64,000 nt of DNA. Source: Deinococcus gobiensis I-0 (GTDB lineage Bacteria; Deinococcota; Deinococci; Deinococcales; Deinococcaceae). The stretch spans positions 2,152,501 to 2,216,500 of the forward strand of contig NC_017790.1 of assembly GCF_000252445.1 (NCBI RefSeq). Reading direction: 5' to 3'. Under the pieces are notes generated by a model, which made no database searches, was not told the DNA's origin, and worked only from the letters and a program-made list of their open reading frames with translations. This document shows, piece by piece, positions 1 through 15,565 of this stretch; position 1 is the first letter of the stretch, and the number at the start of each line of letters is the position of its first letter. A program made the translations under genes and the position numbers.

Positions 1-212
1 TCCGGGGTGGGGGACGGCGCTTCGGGGGAAGGCGCGAGCCGCACCTCGCCGGGCGACGTGACCGACGCGACGATGGTGGACTCGGCCCCCGCGTGGCCGG
101 CCACCGCCCCGTCCGGGACCGGCGCGCTTTCCTGCTCCTCCGCTGCTCCGCGTTTCAGCGCGCCGCGCAGGGGCTTTTGCGACCGGCGCTTGCCGTCCGG
201 CGAACCGGTCAC
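1..212 (-). CDS. hypothetical protein, N-terminal fragment cut by window edge
   Basis: A reading frame on the minus strand opens at GTG (212-210), which overlaps the TGA of the carbonic anhydrase gene as GTGA, and runs off the window at base 1. The visible 70 residues begin MTGSPDGKRR and are basic, then rich in Ala, Pro, Glu and Ser, so they look disordered. No domain is visible. The 4-base overlap suggests translational coupling with the upstream carbonic anhydrase gene. The identity depends on the missing part. Confidence 0.45.
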   Translation of the reverse strand, partial: MTGSPDGKRRSQKPLRGALKRGAAEEQESAPVPDGAVAGHAGAESTIVASVTSPGEVRLAPSPEAPSPTP

Positions 213-724
213 GCCTTCTCCCCGGCGGGCGCGAGGCCCTGGCGGTACTGCCGGGCGCGCTCCCGGTAATTCGCGGCGTTGTCGCCGGGCGTGGCCGGGC
301 GCAGCACCCTCGCGGGCACACCCAGGGCCAGCATCCCGGCAGGCACCTCGGCTCCGGCGCTCAGGACGGCTCCGGCCCCCAGCACCGCGCCCTCGCCCAG
401 CACCGACCCGTTGAGCATGACGGCCCCCATGCCCACCAGGCTTCCGGCGGCGCAGCGCGCCCCGTGGACGACGGCGCGGTGGCCGACCGTCACGTCCGCC
501 TCCAGCACGCAGGGAAAGCCGGGATCGGCGTGCAGGACCGCGCCGTCCTGGACATTGCTGCCCGCACCGACCGTGATGGTCTCGGTGTCGCCGCGCAGCA
601 CCGCGCCGAACCACACGCTGCTGGCACGCTCCAGCCGCACGCGGCCGATGAGGTCGGCACTGGGCGCGACGAAACTTTCAGGATGAACGTCGGGGACATG
701 CCCCTCCAGGGAATACAGCGGCAT
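209..724 (-). CDS. gamma-class carbonic anhydrase family protein
   Basis: The 171-residue protein is a left-handed beta-helix (hexapeptide repeat) protein of the gamma-carbonic anhydrase/PaaY/YrdA family. These are cytoplasmic trimers with a metal held by three His at subunit interfaces. The three expected His are present: one in VLHAD and two in GHRAVVHG. Imperfect hexapeptide repeats fill the middle, and the tail is helical (NYRERARQYR). The ATG at 724 follows GGAGG by 7 bases. Its stop overlaps the next minus-strand gene. CO2 hydration itself cannot be asserted, since many members are inactive or act on other substrates. Confidence 0.85.
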   Translation of the reverse strand: MPLYSLEGHVPDVHPESFVAPSADLIGRVRLERASSVWFGAVLRGDTETITVGAGSNVQDGAVLHADPGFPCVLEADVTVGHRAVVHGARCAAGSLVGMGAVMLNGSVLGEGAVLGAGAVLSAGAEVPAGMLALGVPARVLRPATPGDNAANYRERARQYRQGLAPAGEKA

Positions 725-874
725 GGCGGGCCTCCAGAGCAGCGCGGTGGCCCGGGCACCCGTGCCGCGCCGGCTGCTGACAGGGTCCAACGTAGCATGT
801 CCCCCCGCCGCCCGCCCCCGGGGCGGCGCAGGTATGCGCGCCGCCCGCCGGGACCGGCCGCTACCATGAAGGCC

Positions 875-2047
875 ATGAGCCTCCCGACCGACCCGGCCCC
901 CGTGTCCCTGGGCAAGGACCCGCCGGACGCCGCGCCGGACGCGAACACCGCGAATGGGCCGGTCGCCGCGCAGGTGCAGGTCTTCCCGGCCCACTTCAGC
1001 GGACAGGCGGGCGAATACTTCCGGCTGTGGCTGGTCAACCTGGCCCTGAGCGTGGTGACGCTGGGCCTGTACCTGCCCTGGGCACGGGTGCGCAACCGGC
1101 AGTACCTGTACGGCCATACCTGGGTCGACGGCCACAACTTCGAGTATGCGGCCAACCCCTGGGCGCTGCTGCGCGGCTACCTGCTCGTCGGGGTCTTCTT
1201 CGGGGCCTACAGCGCCGCCACGCAGCTTCAGTTCAGCGGCTGGGAGTGGGTCGCGGGACCGGTCGCGCTGATCTTCGTGCTCGCCTATCCGTGGCTGGTG
1301 CGCCAGTCGCTGCGCTTTCTGGCCCGCAGCACCGTCCACCGGGGCCTGAGTTTCGGCTTCGGGGGCAGCCTGGGCGGGGCCTACATGGCCTACGGCGTGG
1401 CGAACGTGGCCGCCGGGGTCTCCTTCGGGCTGGCGCTGCCGCTGGCGTGGTACGCGCAGCGCGACTATCAGGTGCGCGGCCTGCGCTACGGCGCGGCGAC
1501 GGGGCGTTTCCGGGGCGGGCCGGGGGGGCTGTACCTCATCGGACTGACGGCGCTGGGCCTCACGGTGGGCGGCGGCCTGATCGTCGGGGTCCTGAGTACC
1601 TTGGGGGCCGTCCTGCTCCGCTCCGGCCAGACGGCGCCCTTCGGCGACGAGTTCGGGGACATTCTCGAACAGCCGGGCGTCCTCGCGGGGATCGTCGCCA
1701 CCTACCTCGGGTTTCTGGTCCTGTACATGGTGGGGTGGCAGTACGTCCGGGCGGCCACGCTGCGCTACGTCCTGAACCACTTCGAACTCGGCGGGGTGGT
1801 GCGGGCCCGCGCGACTTTCAGCACCGCGCGCCTCGTGTGGATCGGCGTGAGCAACGCCGCCGCGCAGCTCGTGTCGCTGGGGCTGCTCACGCCCTGGGCG
1901 ACGGTGCGCCGGGCCCGCTACGTCGCCGCGCACACGCAGGTGCTCTCGCTGGTGGACCTGGGCACCTTCGTCGCCGGACCGGCCGCGCCGGCCGGCGCGC
2001 TGGGCGAGGCCGCCACCGAACTGCTCGACATCAACCTGGGATTCTGA
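875..2047 (+). CDS. DUF898 (YjgN-like) multi-pass membrane protein
   Basis: The 390-residue protein starts with a Pro/Asp-rich cytoplasmic segment and continues with about ten hydrophobic helices. It carries the DUF898 signature twice: LGLYLPWARVRNRQYL near the N terminus and LGLLTPWATVRRARY near the C terminus. The function of the family is unknown. TACCAT (862-867) lies 7 nt before ATG 875, the leaderless pattern seen across this window, so 875 is preferred over the in-frame ATG at 866, which overlaps that box. The M48 peptidase gene begins one base after the stop, so the two are probably co-transcribed and may act together at the membrane. Confidence 0.85.
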   Translation: MSLPTDPAPVSLGKDPPDAAPDANTANGPVAAQVQVFPAHFSGQAGEYFRLWLVNLALSVVTLGLYLPWARVRNRQYLYGHTWVDGHNFEYAANPWALLRGYLLVGVFFGAYSAATQLQFSGWEWVAGPVALIFVLAYPWLVRQSLRFLARSTVHRGLSFGFGGSLGGAYMAYGVANVAAGVSFGLALPLAWYAQRDYQVRGLRYGAATGRFRGGPGGLYLIGLTALGLTVGGGLIVGVLSTLGAVLLRSGQTAPFGDEFGDILEQPGVLAGIVATYLGFLVLYMVGWQYVRAATLRYVLNHFELGGVVRARATFSTARLVWIGVSNAAAQLVSLGLLTPWATVRRARYVAAHTQVLSLVDLGTFVAGPAAPAGALGEAATELLDINLGF

Positions 2048-2048
2048 G

Positions 2049-3182
2049 ATGCCCGTCCCCCCACCTGCCCCGGCCGCACCCCTGACCCTGAGCGGCACGT
2101 ATTTCGATGGCCGCAGCAGCCAGCCCTGGCCCGCCACCCTGGAGACCGGACCCGGAGGACGGGCGACCCTGACCCTGGCCGGCCCCGGCCCATCCCCGGA
2201 GCCCGCAGCCCCCCTGCACTGGCCGGCGGCGGCGCTGCGGGCCGAACCGGCGCTGCCGGGCCTGCGGCGGGTGATCCGGCTGCCCGGGGGCGGGCGATTC
2301 GAGACCGGCGACGAGGCCGGGGTCCGCGCCCTGGAGGCCCGGACCCGCCAGAACCGCGTGCTGGGCGGGGTGCGCCGGCTGGAGGGCAGCTGGGCACTGA
2401 CCCTGGGGGCCACCGCCGCGCTCGGGCTGTTCGTGTGGGGGTTCCTGACCTTCGGGCTGCCCGCCCTGGCCCGCAGCACCGCCGCCGTGACCCCTGTAGC
2501 CGTGCTGGAGACCTTCGACCGCGAGAGCGTCCGCCTGCTGGACACCGACGATTTCCTGGCTCCCAGCCGCCTGAGCGCCGCCCGGCAGGCCCAGTTGAGG
2601 CGGGAATTCGCGCGGGTGAGCGCCTGGGCCGGGGGCGGCTACCGCTACCGCCTGCTGCTGCGCGACGGCGAACCGGCACATGCGCCCTTCGCGCTGGGGG
2701 CCAACGCCTTCGCGCTGCCGGGCGGCACCGTCGTCATGACCGACCAGCTCGTGGCGCTCGCGCGCAGCGACCGCGAACTCATGGGCGTGCTGGCGCACGA
2801 AACCGGGCACGTGACCCGGCGCCACGGGCTGGCGAGCGTGTACCAGGGGCTGGGGCTGGCGCTGCTGGGCACCGCCGTGACCGGCGACCTCGTGGGAGCG
2901 GCCACCTTCGCCGCCGCCGTGCCCTCGACCCTGCTGCAAAACGGCTACTCGCGGCGCGCCGAGACCGAGGCCGACGAGCGCGCCGGGGCCTACCTCCTGC
3001 GCGCCTACGGCACCACCCGCCCGCTGCGCGACATCCTGGCCCGGCTGGAGGCCCAGGACCGGGCCGGCGAGGGCGGCCCGGAACCGCAGGACTCCGCCTC
3101 GCCCGGCGACCTGCTACGCACCCACCCCGGCACCGCGCAGCGCCTCGCCCACCTGCGCGAGATCGAGAACGCCGCGCGCTGA
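2049..3182 (+). CDS. M48 family membrane-linked zinc metallopeptidase
   Basis: The 377-residue protein has a beta-rich N-terminal region, one transmembrane helix at about residues 120-140, and an M48 peptidase domain. The zinc motif HETGH is at residues 250-254, and the third ligand is probably the Glu of ETEADERAG. Related YcaL/LoiP/BepA proteins degrade misfolded envelope proteins. The ATG follows the DUF898 stop by one base. Pairing with DUF898 suggests a two-protein envelope unit, but substrate and partner are inferred only from adjacency. Confidence 0.88.
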   Translation: MPVPPPAPAAPLTLSGTYFDGRSSQPWPATLETGPGGRATLTLAGPGPSPEPAAPLHWPAAALRAEPALPGLRRVIRLPGGGRFETGDEAGVRALEARTRQNRVLGGVRRLEGSWALTLGATAALGLFVWGFLTFGLPALARSTAAVTPVAVLETFDRESVRLLDTDDFLAPSRLSAARQAQLRREFARVSAWAGGGYRYRLLLRDGEPAHAPFALGANAFALPGGTVVMTDQLVALARSDRELMGVLAHETGHVTRRHGLASVYQGLGLALLGTAVTGDLVGAATFAAAVPSTLLQNGYSRRAETEADERAGAYLLRAYGTTRPLRDILARLEAQDRAGEGGPEPQDSASPGDLLRTHPGTAQRLAHLREIENAAR

Positions 3183-3288
3183 CCCCCGTCCACACCGGGG
3201 GACACTCGCACTTGCCGTGCCCGCGCCCAGACGCGACCCTGGGCACACAGATCCGGCCGGGTCCGGGCTTTCGGGCCACTGCGCACGG

Positions 3289-3303
3289 GCGTCACCGTGA
3301 CGC
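3289..3303. promoter_or_regulatory. 15-bp perfect palindrome upstream of ccmC
   Basis: GCGTCAC-C-GTGACGC lies in the 167-bp gap between the M48 gene and ccmC, about 47 bp before the ccmC start. It could be an operator for the cytochrome maturation operon. No clear -35/-10 pair is visible beside it, so the call is weak. Confidence 0.25.
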
Positions 3304-3349
3304 GCGTCCTCACGGGCCAGGGGCACGGCAGGTCACAATGGGAGACGAG

Positions 3350-4064
<715 letters not shown>

Positions 4065-4072
<8 letters not shown>

Positions 4073-4229
4073 GTATTCGGGGTACGTGATCGTGGTGTAC
4101 GTGGTGACCCTGGGCCTGCTGTTCGGGTATCTGGCCTGGATGTGGCTGCGCCTGCGCGCCGTGAAGAACGAAGCGCCCCTTCAGGAGCAGGCCCCCCAGA
4201 CGCCCGGACGCCGCGGGAGCCTGCGTTGA
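4065..4229 (+). CDS. ccmD: haem exporter subunit CcmD
   Basis: This 54-residue protein is too short for routine ORF calling. It begins at GTG 4065, six bases after GGGGGAGG (4051-4058), and overlaps the end of ccmC by 8 bases. The sequence has a short N terminus with YSGYVIVVY, one transmembrane helix, then WLRLRAVK and a Pro/Gln-rich cytoplasmic tail, which is the CcmD layout. CcmD stabilises the CcmC-CcmE haem-transfer complex. Its stop overlaps the TTG start of ccmE as TTGA. Position, size and topology support the call, because CcmD sequences are poorly conserved. Confidence 0.85.
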
Positions 4230-4690
4230 CCACCCCGGCCGGCACGCCGCTGCCGCGCGCCCGCAAGCGCCGCCGCAGCCCCTGGCCCACCGTGCTGGGC
4301 GTGGCCGCCCTGCTGGGTCTGGTGGGCTTCATCGCCTTCGGGAACCTGGGCAAGAGCCTGGAATACTTCGTGACCCCCACCGAGTACCAGCAGCAGCGCG
4401 CCGAGCTCGAAGGCCGGTCCATCCGCATCGGTGGGCTGGTGCGCGAGGCCCGCTACGACCCGCAGAGCCTGAACCTGAACTTCGTGGTCAGCGACGGCGG
4501 CGCGAGCTTCCCGGTCAAGTACCACGGCGCGGTCAGCGACCTGTTCAAGAACAACCAGGGCGTCGTGGTGCGCGGCGAGTTCCAGGGCGACACCTTCTAT
4601 GCCCGCGAACTGGTGGTCAAGCACAGCGAGCAGTACAGCGTGCCCCAGACCCAGGCCGAACTCAAGAACATGATGCGGGACACCGAGTAG
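4226..4690 (+). CDS. ccmE: periplasmic haem chaperone CcmE
   Basis: CcmE is a membrane-anchored OB-fold haem chaperone that passes haem from CcmC to CcmF. The 154-residue product has a basic N terminus, one transmembrane anchor (about residues 20-42) and the OB domain. The covalent haem ligand is His133 in KHSEQY, with the conserved Tyr137, matching the family motif HxxxY. The TTG start at 4226 overlaps the ccmD stop and gives the usual length; upstream extension would overlap all of ccmD. Confidence 0.94.
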   Translation: MTTPAGTPLPRARKRRRSPWPTVLGVAALLGLVGFIAFGNLGKSLEYFVTPTEYQQQRAELEGRSIRIGGLVREARYDPQSLNLNFVVSDGGASFPVKYHGAVSDLFKNNQGVVVRGEFQGDTFYARELVVKHSEQYSVPQTQAELKNMMRDTE

Positions 4691-4792
4691 ACCTGCCCCG
4701 GCCCGGGTCCGGGCCGCGCTTCCCGCCTCCCTTTTCCGCACCCCCTTCCTCCGGCAGCGACCTGACCGGAATCCTCATCTGGAGGCGGCACC

Positions 4793-6775
<1,983 letters not shown>

Positions 6776-6811
6776 GACCGGGCCACGCCCGATCCCGCAA
6801 GGACTTCTGAC

Positions 6812-7399
6812 ATGACCGAAAAAACCGCTCCTTCCAACCCCGCTCCGGCTGCCCGGCCCAGCTGGCGGCGCTTCGTGCCCCCGCTGCTGGCGGCCGGACT
6901 GGTGGCCGTGCTGGGCGTGACCCTGCTGCGCCCGGCGCGCACCGCCACCGACGGCGGCCCCCTGATCGGCAAGGCCGCGCCCGAATTCGACCTCCAGACC
7001 CTCGACGGCGGCACCCTGAGCCTCGCGTCGCTGAAGGGGCGGCCGGTCGTCGTGAACTTCTGGGCGTCATGGTGCGTGCCCTGCCGCCAGGAGGCCCCGC
7101 TGTTCCGCGAACTCGGCGCGCGCCCCGCCAACGCGGGCGGCCAGGGGCTCGCCATCGTCGGCGTGCTGTTCAACGAGACGCGCGAGCAGGACGCCCGCGA
7201 CTTTATCCGCGAGTACGCGCTGGCCTACCCCAACCTGCGCGATCCCGGCATCTCGACCGGCATCAACTACGGCGTGTCGGGCGTCCCCGAGACGGTGTTC
7301 ATCGACAAGAACGGCGTCGTGCAGCACATGGACCGGGGGGGCCTGGACCGCGCGCGCCTGAACGTGGGCCTCGCCAAGATCGGGGTGCCGGGCCTGTGA
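6812..7399 (+). CDS. ccmG: membrane-anchored thiol reductase CcmG/DsbE
   Basis: This thioredoxin-fold protein reduces the apocytochrome CXXCH cysteines before haem ligation. The 195-residue product has an N-terminal transmembrane anchor (about residues 22-42) and the redox centre WCVPC at 87-91. The cis-Pro loop ([10 protein letters not shown]) is also present. AAGGA precedes the ATG. Its TGA overlaps the GTG start of ccmH, so the two are translationally coupled. Confidence 0.95.
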   Translation: MTEKTAPSNPAPAARPSWRRFVPPLLAAGLVAVLGVTLLRPARTATDGGPLIGKAAPEFDLQTLDGGTLSLASLKGRPVVVNFWASWCVPCRQEAPLFRELGARPANAGGQGLAIVGVLFNETREQDARDFIREYALAYPNLRDPGISTGINYGVSGVPETVFIDKNGVVQHMDRGGLDRARLNVGLAKIGVPGL

Positions 7400-7931
7400 G
7401 GGCGGCGACGCGCAGCCTGCTGCTGGGCGCGGCGCTGCTGGGCAGCGCACTGGCGGCGGCCCCCCAGACGGCGGCCCCGGCCCCCAGCCTGAACTCCGAG
7501 CAGCAGAACCGCGCCGTCGCCATCGAGCGCAACCTGCGCTGCCCGCTGTGCGACAACGGCGAATCGATCTCCGAATCGCGCGCCGACATCAGCATCCAGA
7601 TGCGGGCCTCGGTGCGCGAGCAGGTGGCCCAGGGCCGCAGCGACCGCGCCATCTACGACTTCTTCGCCGAGCGCTACGGCAACTTCGTGCTGCTCGACCC
7701 GCCGCGCGAGGGACGCGGACTGCTGCTGTGGGGCGCGCCCGTGCTCGCGCTGCTGCTGGGCGGCGCAGCGCTCGCGCGGGTACTGGGGGGCCGGGGCCGC
7801 GCCGTGCCCGCCGGAGCCGCGCCGGTCGCTGCGCCCGTTCCCGAAGAGAGCTACGACACCTATCTGGCCCAGGTGCGCCAGGACGTGCCGGGCCGGACTT
7901 CCGGCAGCCCCGACCCCGACCGGAGGCAGCC

Positions 7932-7935
<4 letters not shown>
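7396..7935 (+). CDS. ccmH: cytochrome c maturation oxidoreductase CcmH (CcmL-type)
   Basis: The 179-residue protein has a signal peptide, the family motif LRCPLC (Cys49, Cys52), a three-helix bundle, a membrane helix (about residues 111-130) and a cytoplasmic tail. CcmH works with CcmG to keep apocytochrome thiols reduced. The GTG start at 7396 overlaps the ccmG stop. The stop overlaps the ATG of the next gene (ATGA). The long tail after the membrane helix is not found in short CcmH proteins. Confidence 0.93.
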
Positions 7936-8976
<1,041 letters not shown>

Positions 8977-8990
<14 letters not shown>

Positions 8991-9569
8991 GCCGGGGGAA
9001 CGCTTGAGCCGCCTCACCCGCCGCGCCCTGCTGGAACGCTGGTGGGTGCTGCCGGTGGCGGGCACGCTGGGCACCTTCGGGTATATGGGCTACTACGCCA
9101 CGCGGGTGCTGCGCGGCCGCCGGGCGTGGGCCAGGAGGCCTTCGTGGCCGGTCCCGCCGCCCGCATCGCGGCCCGCAGCGACCTGGCCGGGGCCTGGGAC
9201 GAGCGCACCTTCAGCTATGGCGGCCGGCCCTGCACGCTGCTGCGCCTGCCCGGGCCGGTCGCGGGCGGCCTGAGTGTAGGCGGGGCGCATTACGCGGCCT
9301 TTTCGCGGGTCTGCACGCACCTGGGCTGCTCGGTGAACCTCGTGCGCGACCAGGAAGTGCTGGCCTTCGCCTTCAACTACCGCCCGCCGCAGGGCGAGCG
9401 CCACCCGCAGCTGGGCTGCCCCTGCCATTACAGCGTGTTCGACCCGCTGCGGGCGGGAGAGGCCGTCTTCGGCAAGGCCGCCTCTCCCCTGCCCCGCGTG
9501 CGGCTGGAGGCGCGCGAAGGCGACCTGTACGCCACCGGCATCGAACCCGCGCCGGAGTTCAGCGGCTGA
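8977..9569 (+). pseudogene. Rieske 2Fe-2S protein, broken by an apparent one-base deletion
   Basis: The N-terminal anchor ([19 protein letters not shown]) is read in one frame, but the Rieske domain with CTHLGC and [10 protein letters not shown] is read in another. The switch falls near 9115-9123, where GGCCGCCGGGCG would restore one frame if it had one more C. The joined product would be about 197 residues with intact cluster ligands (2 Cys, 2 His). GTG 8977 overlaps the previous gene by 14 bases. TTG 9004 behind GGGGGAA is an equally good start. It probably serves the same electron transport chain as the adjoining ccm products. Genuine mutation and sequencing error cannot be told apart here. 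Confidence 0.8.
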
Positions 9570-10057
9570 TGGCGGTGGCCCTGACCTTCACCTCGGGCGA
9601 CCCGCAGGCCGCCTCGCGCGTGCTGGTCGCCTCGGCGCAGGCCCTGGCCGGCCGGGGCGAGGCGCTGTGGCCGCCCGAGAGCCTGACGCCCGAGCGGCTG
9701 GCCCGGCACTATCCCCCGGCGGGCTGGCGCGTGGCCTGGCACGCGGGCACAGCGGTCGGGTGCTCTGTCCTGCTGGAGCGCGACCCTCTGTTCTGGCCCG
9801 ACGATCCGCCCGGCGAGGCGCTGTACCTGCACAGACTGGCTGTTCACCCGGCGGCGCAGGGGCAGGGGCTGGCCGGTCTCCTGCTGGCGGACGCGGCGGC
9901 GCAGGCCCGGGCGGCGGGGCGCAGCTGGCTGCGTCTGGACACGGCCTCCGACCGGAGCAAGCTGCGGGCGCTGTACCTCGGCGCCGGGTTCGTGCCTGTA
10001 GATGAAGTGCAGGTCGGGGCCGACCATGTCGTCCGCTTCGAACTGCGGCTGAAATGA
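9569..10057 (+). CDS. GNAT family N-acetyltransferase
   Basis: The 162-residue protein has the GNAT acetyl-CoA signature: a beta strand [10 protein letters not shown] followed by the pyrophosphate-binding loop [10 protein letters not shown] and a helix. The late strand and Leu/Tyr region ([15 protein letters not shown]) are also typical. The start overlaps the stop of the Rieske gene (TGATG), so it sits at the end of that operon. Nothing in the sequence indicates the acceptor substrate. Confidence 0.85.
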   Translation: MAVALTFTSGDPQAASRVLVASAQALAGRGEALWPPESLTPERLARHYPPAGWRVAWHAGTAVGCSVLLERDPLFWPDDPPGEALYLHRLAVHPAAQGQGLAGLLLADAAAQARAAGRSWLRLDTASDRSKLRALYLGAGFVPVDEVQVGADHVVRFELRLK

Positions 10058-10097
10058 GGCAACAGGTCAGCTTAGCTTCTTCTAAACTCGGTCTCAT

Positions 10098-10886
10098 ATG
10101 AGATACGCGCCCCTGCTCCTCCTGCCGACCCTGCTGCTGGCCTCCTGCCATGGGCAGAACACCCCGACCGTGACGACCTACACCAGCACCTCCGGAACGG
10201 TGCGGGAACTGGGAACGCCCGGCGCCAACGACATGGTCGCCCCGACCACGGCTTGGACAGGAGGGGCCGGGACCATTCAGGCGACTGTCGCGGACGCAGG
10301 TACCCAGGGCGCGACCTCGGCCAGCCTGGCGAGCAACGGCACCTTCACCCTCCCGCTGCCCACCAACGTCAAGACCCGGAGCCTGAGCAGCGACGAGTTC
10401 ACCCTGCCGGGATCGGAAGAGCTGGGCTGCGCCGGCACGCCGACCGTCAGCGATCCGGCGGCCCGCTTCGCCGTCCTGAATGTCAACGTCAGCGCCGGCA
10501 AGCAGGGCCCGGTCGACCCTGTCCGGATCTCGTTCACGGGAACGGTCAATGCACCGACCGGCCTGAGCATCGAGTCCGGCGCCTTCCTGTACGCGGATCG
10601 TCCGGTCAGCATCACCGGGACGCAGACCTGCACCCTGACAGAGAGCGGCGAGACCTACACCTTGACCTCTTCTCTCAACATGACTTTGGGTCAGGGCTGG
10701 AACAAGGTCACGGCCACGGAAATCATCAACGACAGCGGAGCCAGCCTGAATCTCACCAGTGGGACCTTCCCCACTGAGGAATGGGTGTACCTCGACGGCA
10801 GCGCCCTTACCAGCGCCGCCGTCCACCGCGCGGCGTCCAAGCTGCCAGCCGGCCTGAAGCCGTTCAAGTTCTCGGACCTGCGCTGA
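10098..10886 (+). CDS. secreted lipoprotein of unknown function
   Basis: The 262-residue product starts with a lipoprotein signal peptide and lipobox LLASC, with Cys18 as the predicted lipidation site. The mature part is Thr/Ser/Gly-rich and beta-predicted with three further Cys. No known domain was recognised. TAAACT (10083-10088) lies 9 nt before the ATG and is a plausible -10 box giving a very short leader. AT content near the start is higher than in neighbouring coding DNA. Confidence 0.7.
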   Translation: MRYAPLLLLPTLLLASCHGQNTPTVTTYTSTSGTVRELGTPGANDMVAPTTAWTGGAGTIQATVADAGTQGATSASLASNGTFTLPLPTNVKTRSLSSDEFTLPGSEELGCAGTPTVSDPAARFAVLNVNVSAGKQGPVDPVRISFTGTVNAPTGLSIESGAFLYADRPVSITGTQTCTLTESGETYTLTSSLNMTLGQGWNKVTATEIINDSGASLNLTSGTFPTEEWVYLDGSALTSAAVHRAASKLPAGLKPFKFSDLR

Positions 10887-10907
10887 AACCAGCGCCCTGG
10901 CCCGGCC

Positions 10908-11633
10908 TCAGCCGGGTTCGAGCAATGTCCGCACCTCACTGAACGGCAGCCGCCCGGCCCCCGCCACCTTGAGCCGCAGGTTCAGCCGCGCCCGGCGCAG
11001 CAGGTCCGGATCGAGGCGGTGCCCCCAGCGGGCCAGGGCCGGGGCCGGGTCGTCCATGACAGCGACCTCGGCCTCCAGCGCATTCCAGCCGGCCTGCCCC
11101 CAGTCGAGCAGGCCGGCATAGTCTCCCGACCCCCCGACCAGCAGGTTCAGACGGTACACGTCGCCGTGGATGAAGGTGGGCGAGACGACCGGATACGGGG
11201 TGCCCAGCAGACGCCCGAGTTCCGCACGCTCGCCGGGAGTCCAGCCGGCCCGGGCCTGGGTTCGCCCAATCCACTCGGAGTCGCCCTGCCAGGAGGCCAT
11301 GCGCCGGGGCCGGGGCAGCGGCGGCATGGCCTGGAGCCGGCCGAGGTCGTCCAGGACGGCTTCCCAGACCTGGGGCTGCACCTGCCCGGGCACCTCGCCG
11401 TCCAGCCGTTCCCACAGGCCGTAGCCCCGGCCCCAGTACAGTGGCCGCGCGGTGCGCACCCCCGCTGCGAGTGCGCCGCAGGCCACCCGCGCCTCGTGGG
11501 CATGCCGGGTCCGGCCGCCCAGGCGCAGCACGGCTGCGTCGGTCAACCAGACCTCGTTGGCGAAGCCTGTTCCGGCGCGGCGCAGGCCCGAGACGCCCAG
11601 GCCATGGCGGGCAAAGTACCGCTGCACGGACAT
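10908..11633 (-). CDS. aminoglycoside phosphotransferase (APH)-fold kinase
   Basis: The 241-residue protein has the kinase-like APH fold. The catalytic loop is HGDVYRLNLL and the metal-binding motif is DWGQ (in place of DFG/DxD). The N-terminal glycine-rich region (AGTGFANEVW) is compatible with nucleotide binding. Substrates of this broad family include antibiotics, choline and fructosamine, and none can be assigned. The -10 box TAGACT (complement of 11640-11645) lies 6 nt before the ATG, indicating a leaderless mRNA divergent from the next GNAT gene. Confidence 0.8.
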   Translation of the reverse strand: MSVQRYFARHGLGVSGLRRAGTGFANEVWLTDAAVLRLGGRTRHAHEARVACGALAAGVRTARPLYWGRGYGLWERLDGEVPGQVQPQVWEAVLDDLGRLQAMPPLPRPRRMASWQGDSEWIGRTQARAGWTPGERAELGRLLGTPYPVVSPTFIHGDVYRLNLLVGGSGDYAGLLDWGQAGWNALEAEVAVMDDPAPALARWGHRLDPDLLRRARLNLRLKVAGAGRLPFSEVRTLLEPG

Positions 11634-11724
11634 GCAGGCAGTCTAGGAGCGGGCCGGCCAGTCAGCCAGTCGGCTCTCCATCCGGCCAGTACGCGCCGGA
11701 AAGCGCCGTGCCTATAGTCCAGCC

Positions 11725-12300
11725 ATGCCGATAGTCCGGGAACGACGTCCAGAGGGGTTCGGGGTGCAGGCCGGGGGACTGGCGCGCGCGGCGCTGGCTC
11801 CCGCGCCGGTCCTGCTGCGCCGGGCCACCGCCGCCGACGCGGACCTGCTGGCCTGGATCATCCGCACGGCCTTCGCGGAGTACCGGGACCGCCTGTCGCC
11901 TCCCAGCCCCGCCGTGCAGGAATCGCCCGCTCGCCTCAGCGCCCTCCTGCGGAGCGGCGGCGCCTTCGTGGCCGAATGCGGGGGACAGGTGGCCGGCGGC
12001 GTGCTGTACGAGCACCGGGGCGACCACCTGTACCTCAGCCGCCTGTCCGTGCTGCCCGGGGCGCGGGGCCGGGGGCTGGCACGCGCCCTGACTTCGGTCG
12101 TCGAGCGGCGGGCGGCCGAGCTGGGTCTGGGCTGCGTGCGGCTGTCGGTGCGGCGCGCCCTGCCCCGCAACCGGGCGATGTACCTGCACTTCGGCTACCG
12201 GCATTTCGGGAACGGCGAGGCGGCGGGCTGCCCCAGCGACGCCTCGGAGATGCTGGAAAAGCACCTCCGGGCGGCCTGCCGCGTCCGGCAACCTCATTGA
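11725..12300 (+). CDS. GNAT family N-acetyltransferase
   Basis: In this 191-residue GNAT protein the acetyl-CoA loop is in LSVLPGARGRGLARAL, and the C-terminal strand motif is NRAMYLHFGYRHFG. The first 35 residues precede the usual domain start and may be a small extension. TATAGT (11713-11718) is 6 nt before the ATG, the leaderless pattern. The gene converges on the aminotransferase gene. A link to beta-lysine acetylation is conceivable because lysine 2,3-aminomutase is close by, but nothing in this sequence shows it. Confidence 0.8.
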   Translation: MPIVRERRPEGFGVQAGGLARAALAPAPVLLRRATAADADLLAWIIRTAFAEYRDRLSPPSPAVQESPARLSALLRSGGAFVAECGGQVAGGVLYEHRGDHLYLSRLSVLPGARGRGLARALTSVVERRAAELGLGCVRLSVRRALPRNRAMYLHFGYRHFGNGEAAGCPSDASEMLEKHLRAACRVRQPH

Positions 12301-12327
12301 ACCCGGCGGCCGCCCCGCTCACCGGGC

Positions 12328-13719
<1,392 letters not shown>

Positions 13720-13991
13720 GACTTCTCCTGAAAAAAGAGAGCGGGCGAATGGAGGCTGCCGGGCAGAGGCGGGGCAATCGCTGCGCTGTCCGGAACGTCG
13801 GTTCGGTGTGTCCCGGCCGGCGCCGCCGCGATGCGGGCTTCTAAACCTGTTGCGCGGTAGTGGGCTGATCGGCGAAAAACTTCGTCTGAGTCGCGCAAAA
13901 ACTCGTAATTTTATATGCTGTTTAAAACAGATAGAATTTGACGTCCTAGAAGCTAATTTCTCTGGCACTGCCCTTACTGCACAATCGGGCT
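13720..13991 (-). promoter_or_regulatory. AT-rich promoter region of the aminotransferase gene with a 13-bp palindrome
   Basis: This 272-bp gap is the AT-richest stretch in the first 20 kb. CTGTTT-A-AAACAG at 13918-13930 is a perfect palindrome. On the minus strand it lies just upstream of TATAAAAT (complement of 13907-13914), a plausible -10 box. The palindrome would sit in the -10 to -35 interval, as expected for a repressor site. The mRNA leader would be about 180 nt. The nearby Lrp-type regulator is one candidate binder. Confidence 0.4.
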
Positions 13992-15410
<1,419 letters not shown>

Positions 15411-15565
15411 ACGGGCCTCCAAAAAAGCGTTTGGTATTGAGGCCTTCATTCTCCGCAGCGCGGCGGCCTTTTTGGAAGCGCGGCGCAGGGCGTGCAGGGA
15501 GACCTTCACCCCATGTCCGGTGGGCAAACGACACCCTCAACCTTTCAAATGCTAGGCTGACCACC

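Noticed and set aside
7..414. Plus-strand open frame at the window start
   Set aside because: It is opposite the carbonic anhydrase and its coupled neighbour and shows only biased composition.
725..2545. Upstream extension of the carbonic anhydrase frame on the minus strand
   Set aside because: The extension lies opposite the DUF898 and M48 genes and is low-complexity; the ATG at 724 has a good ribosome site.
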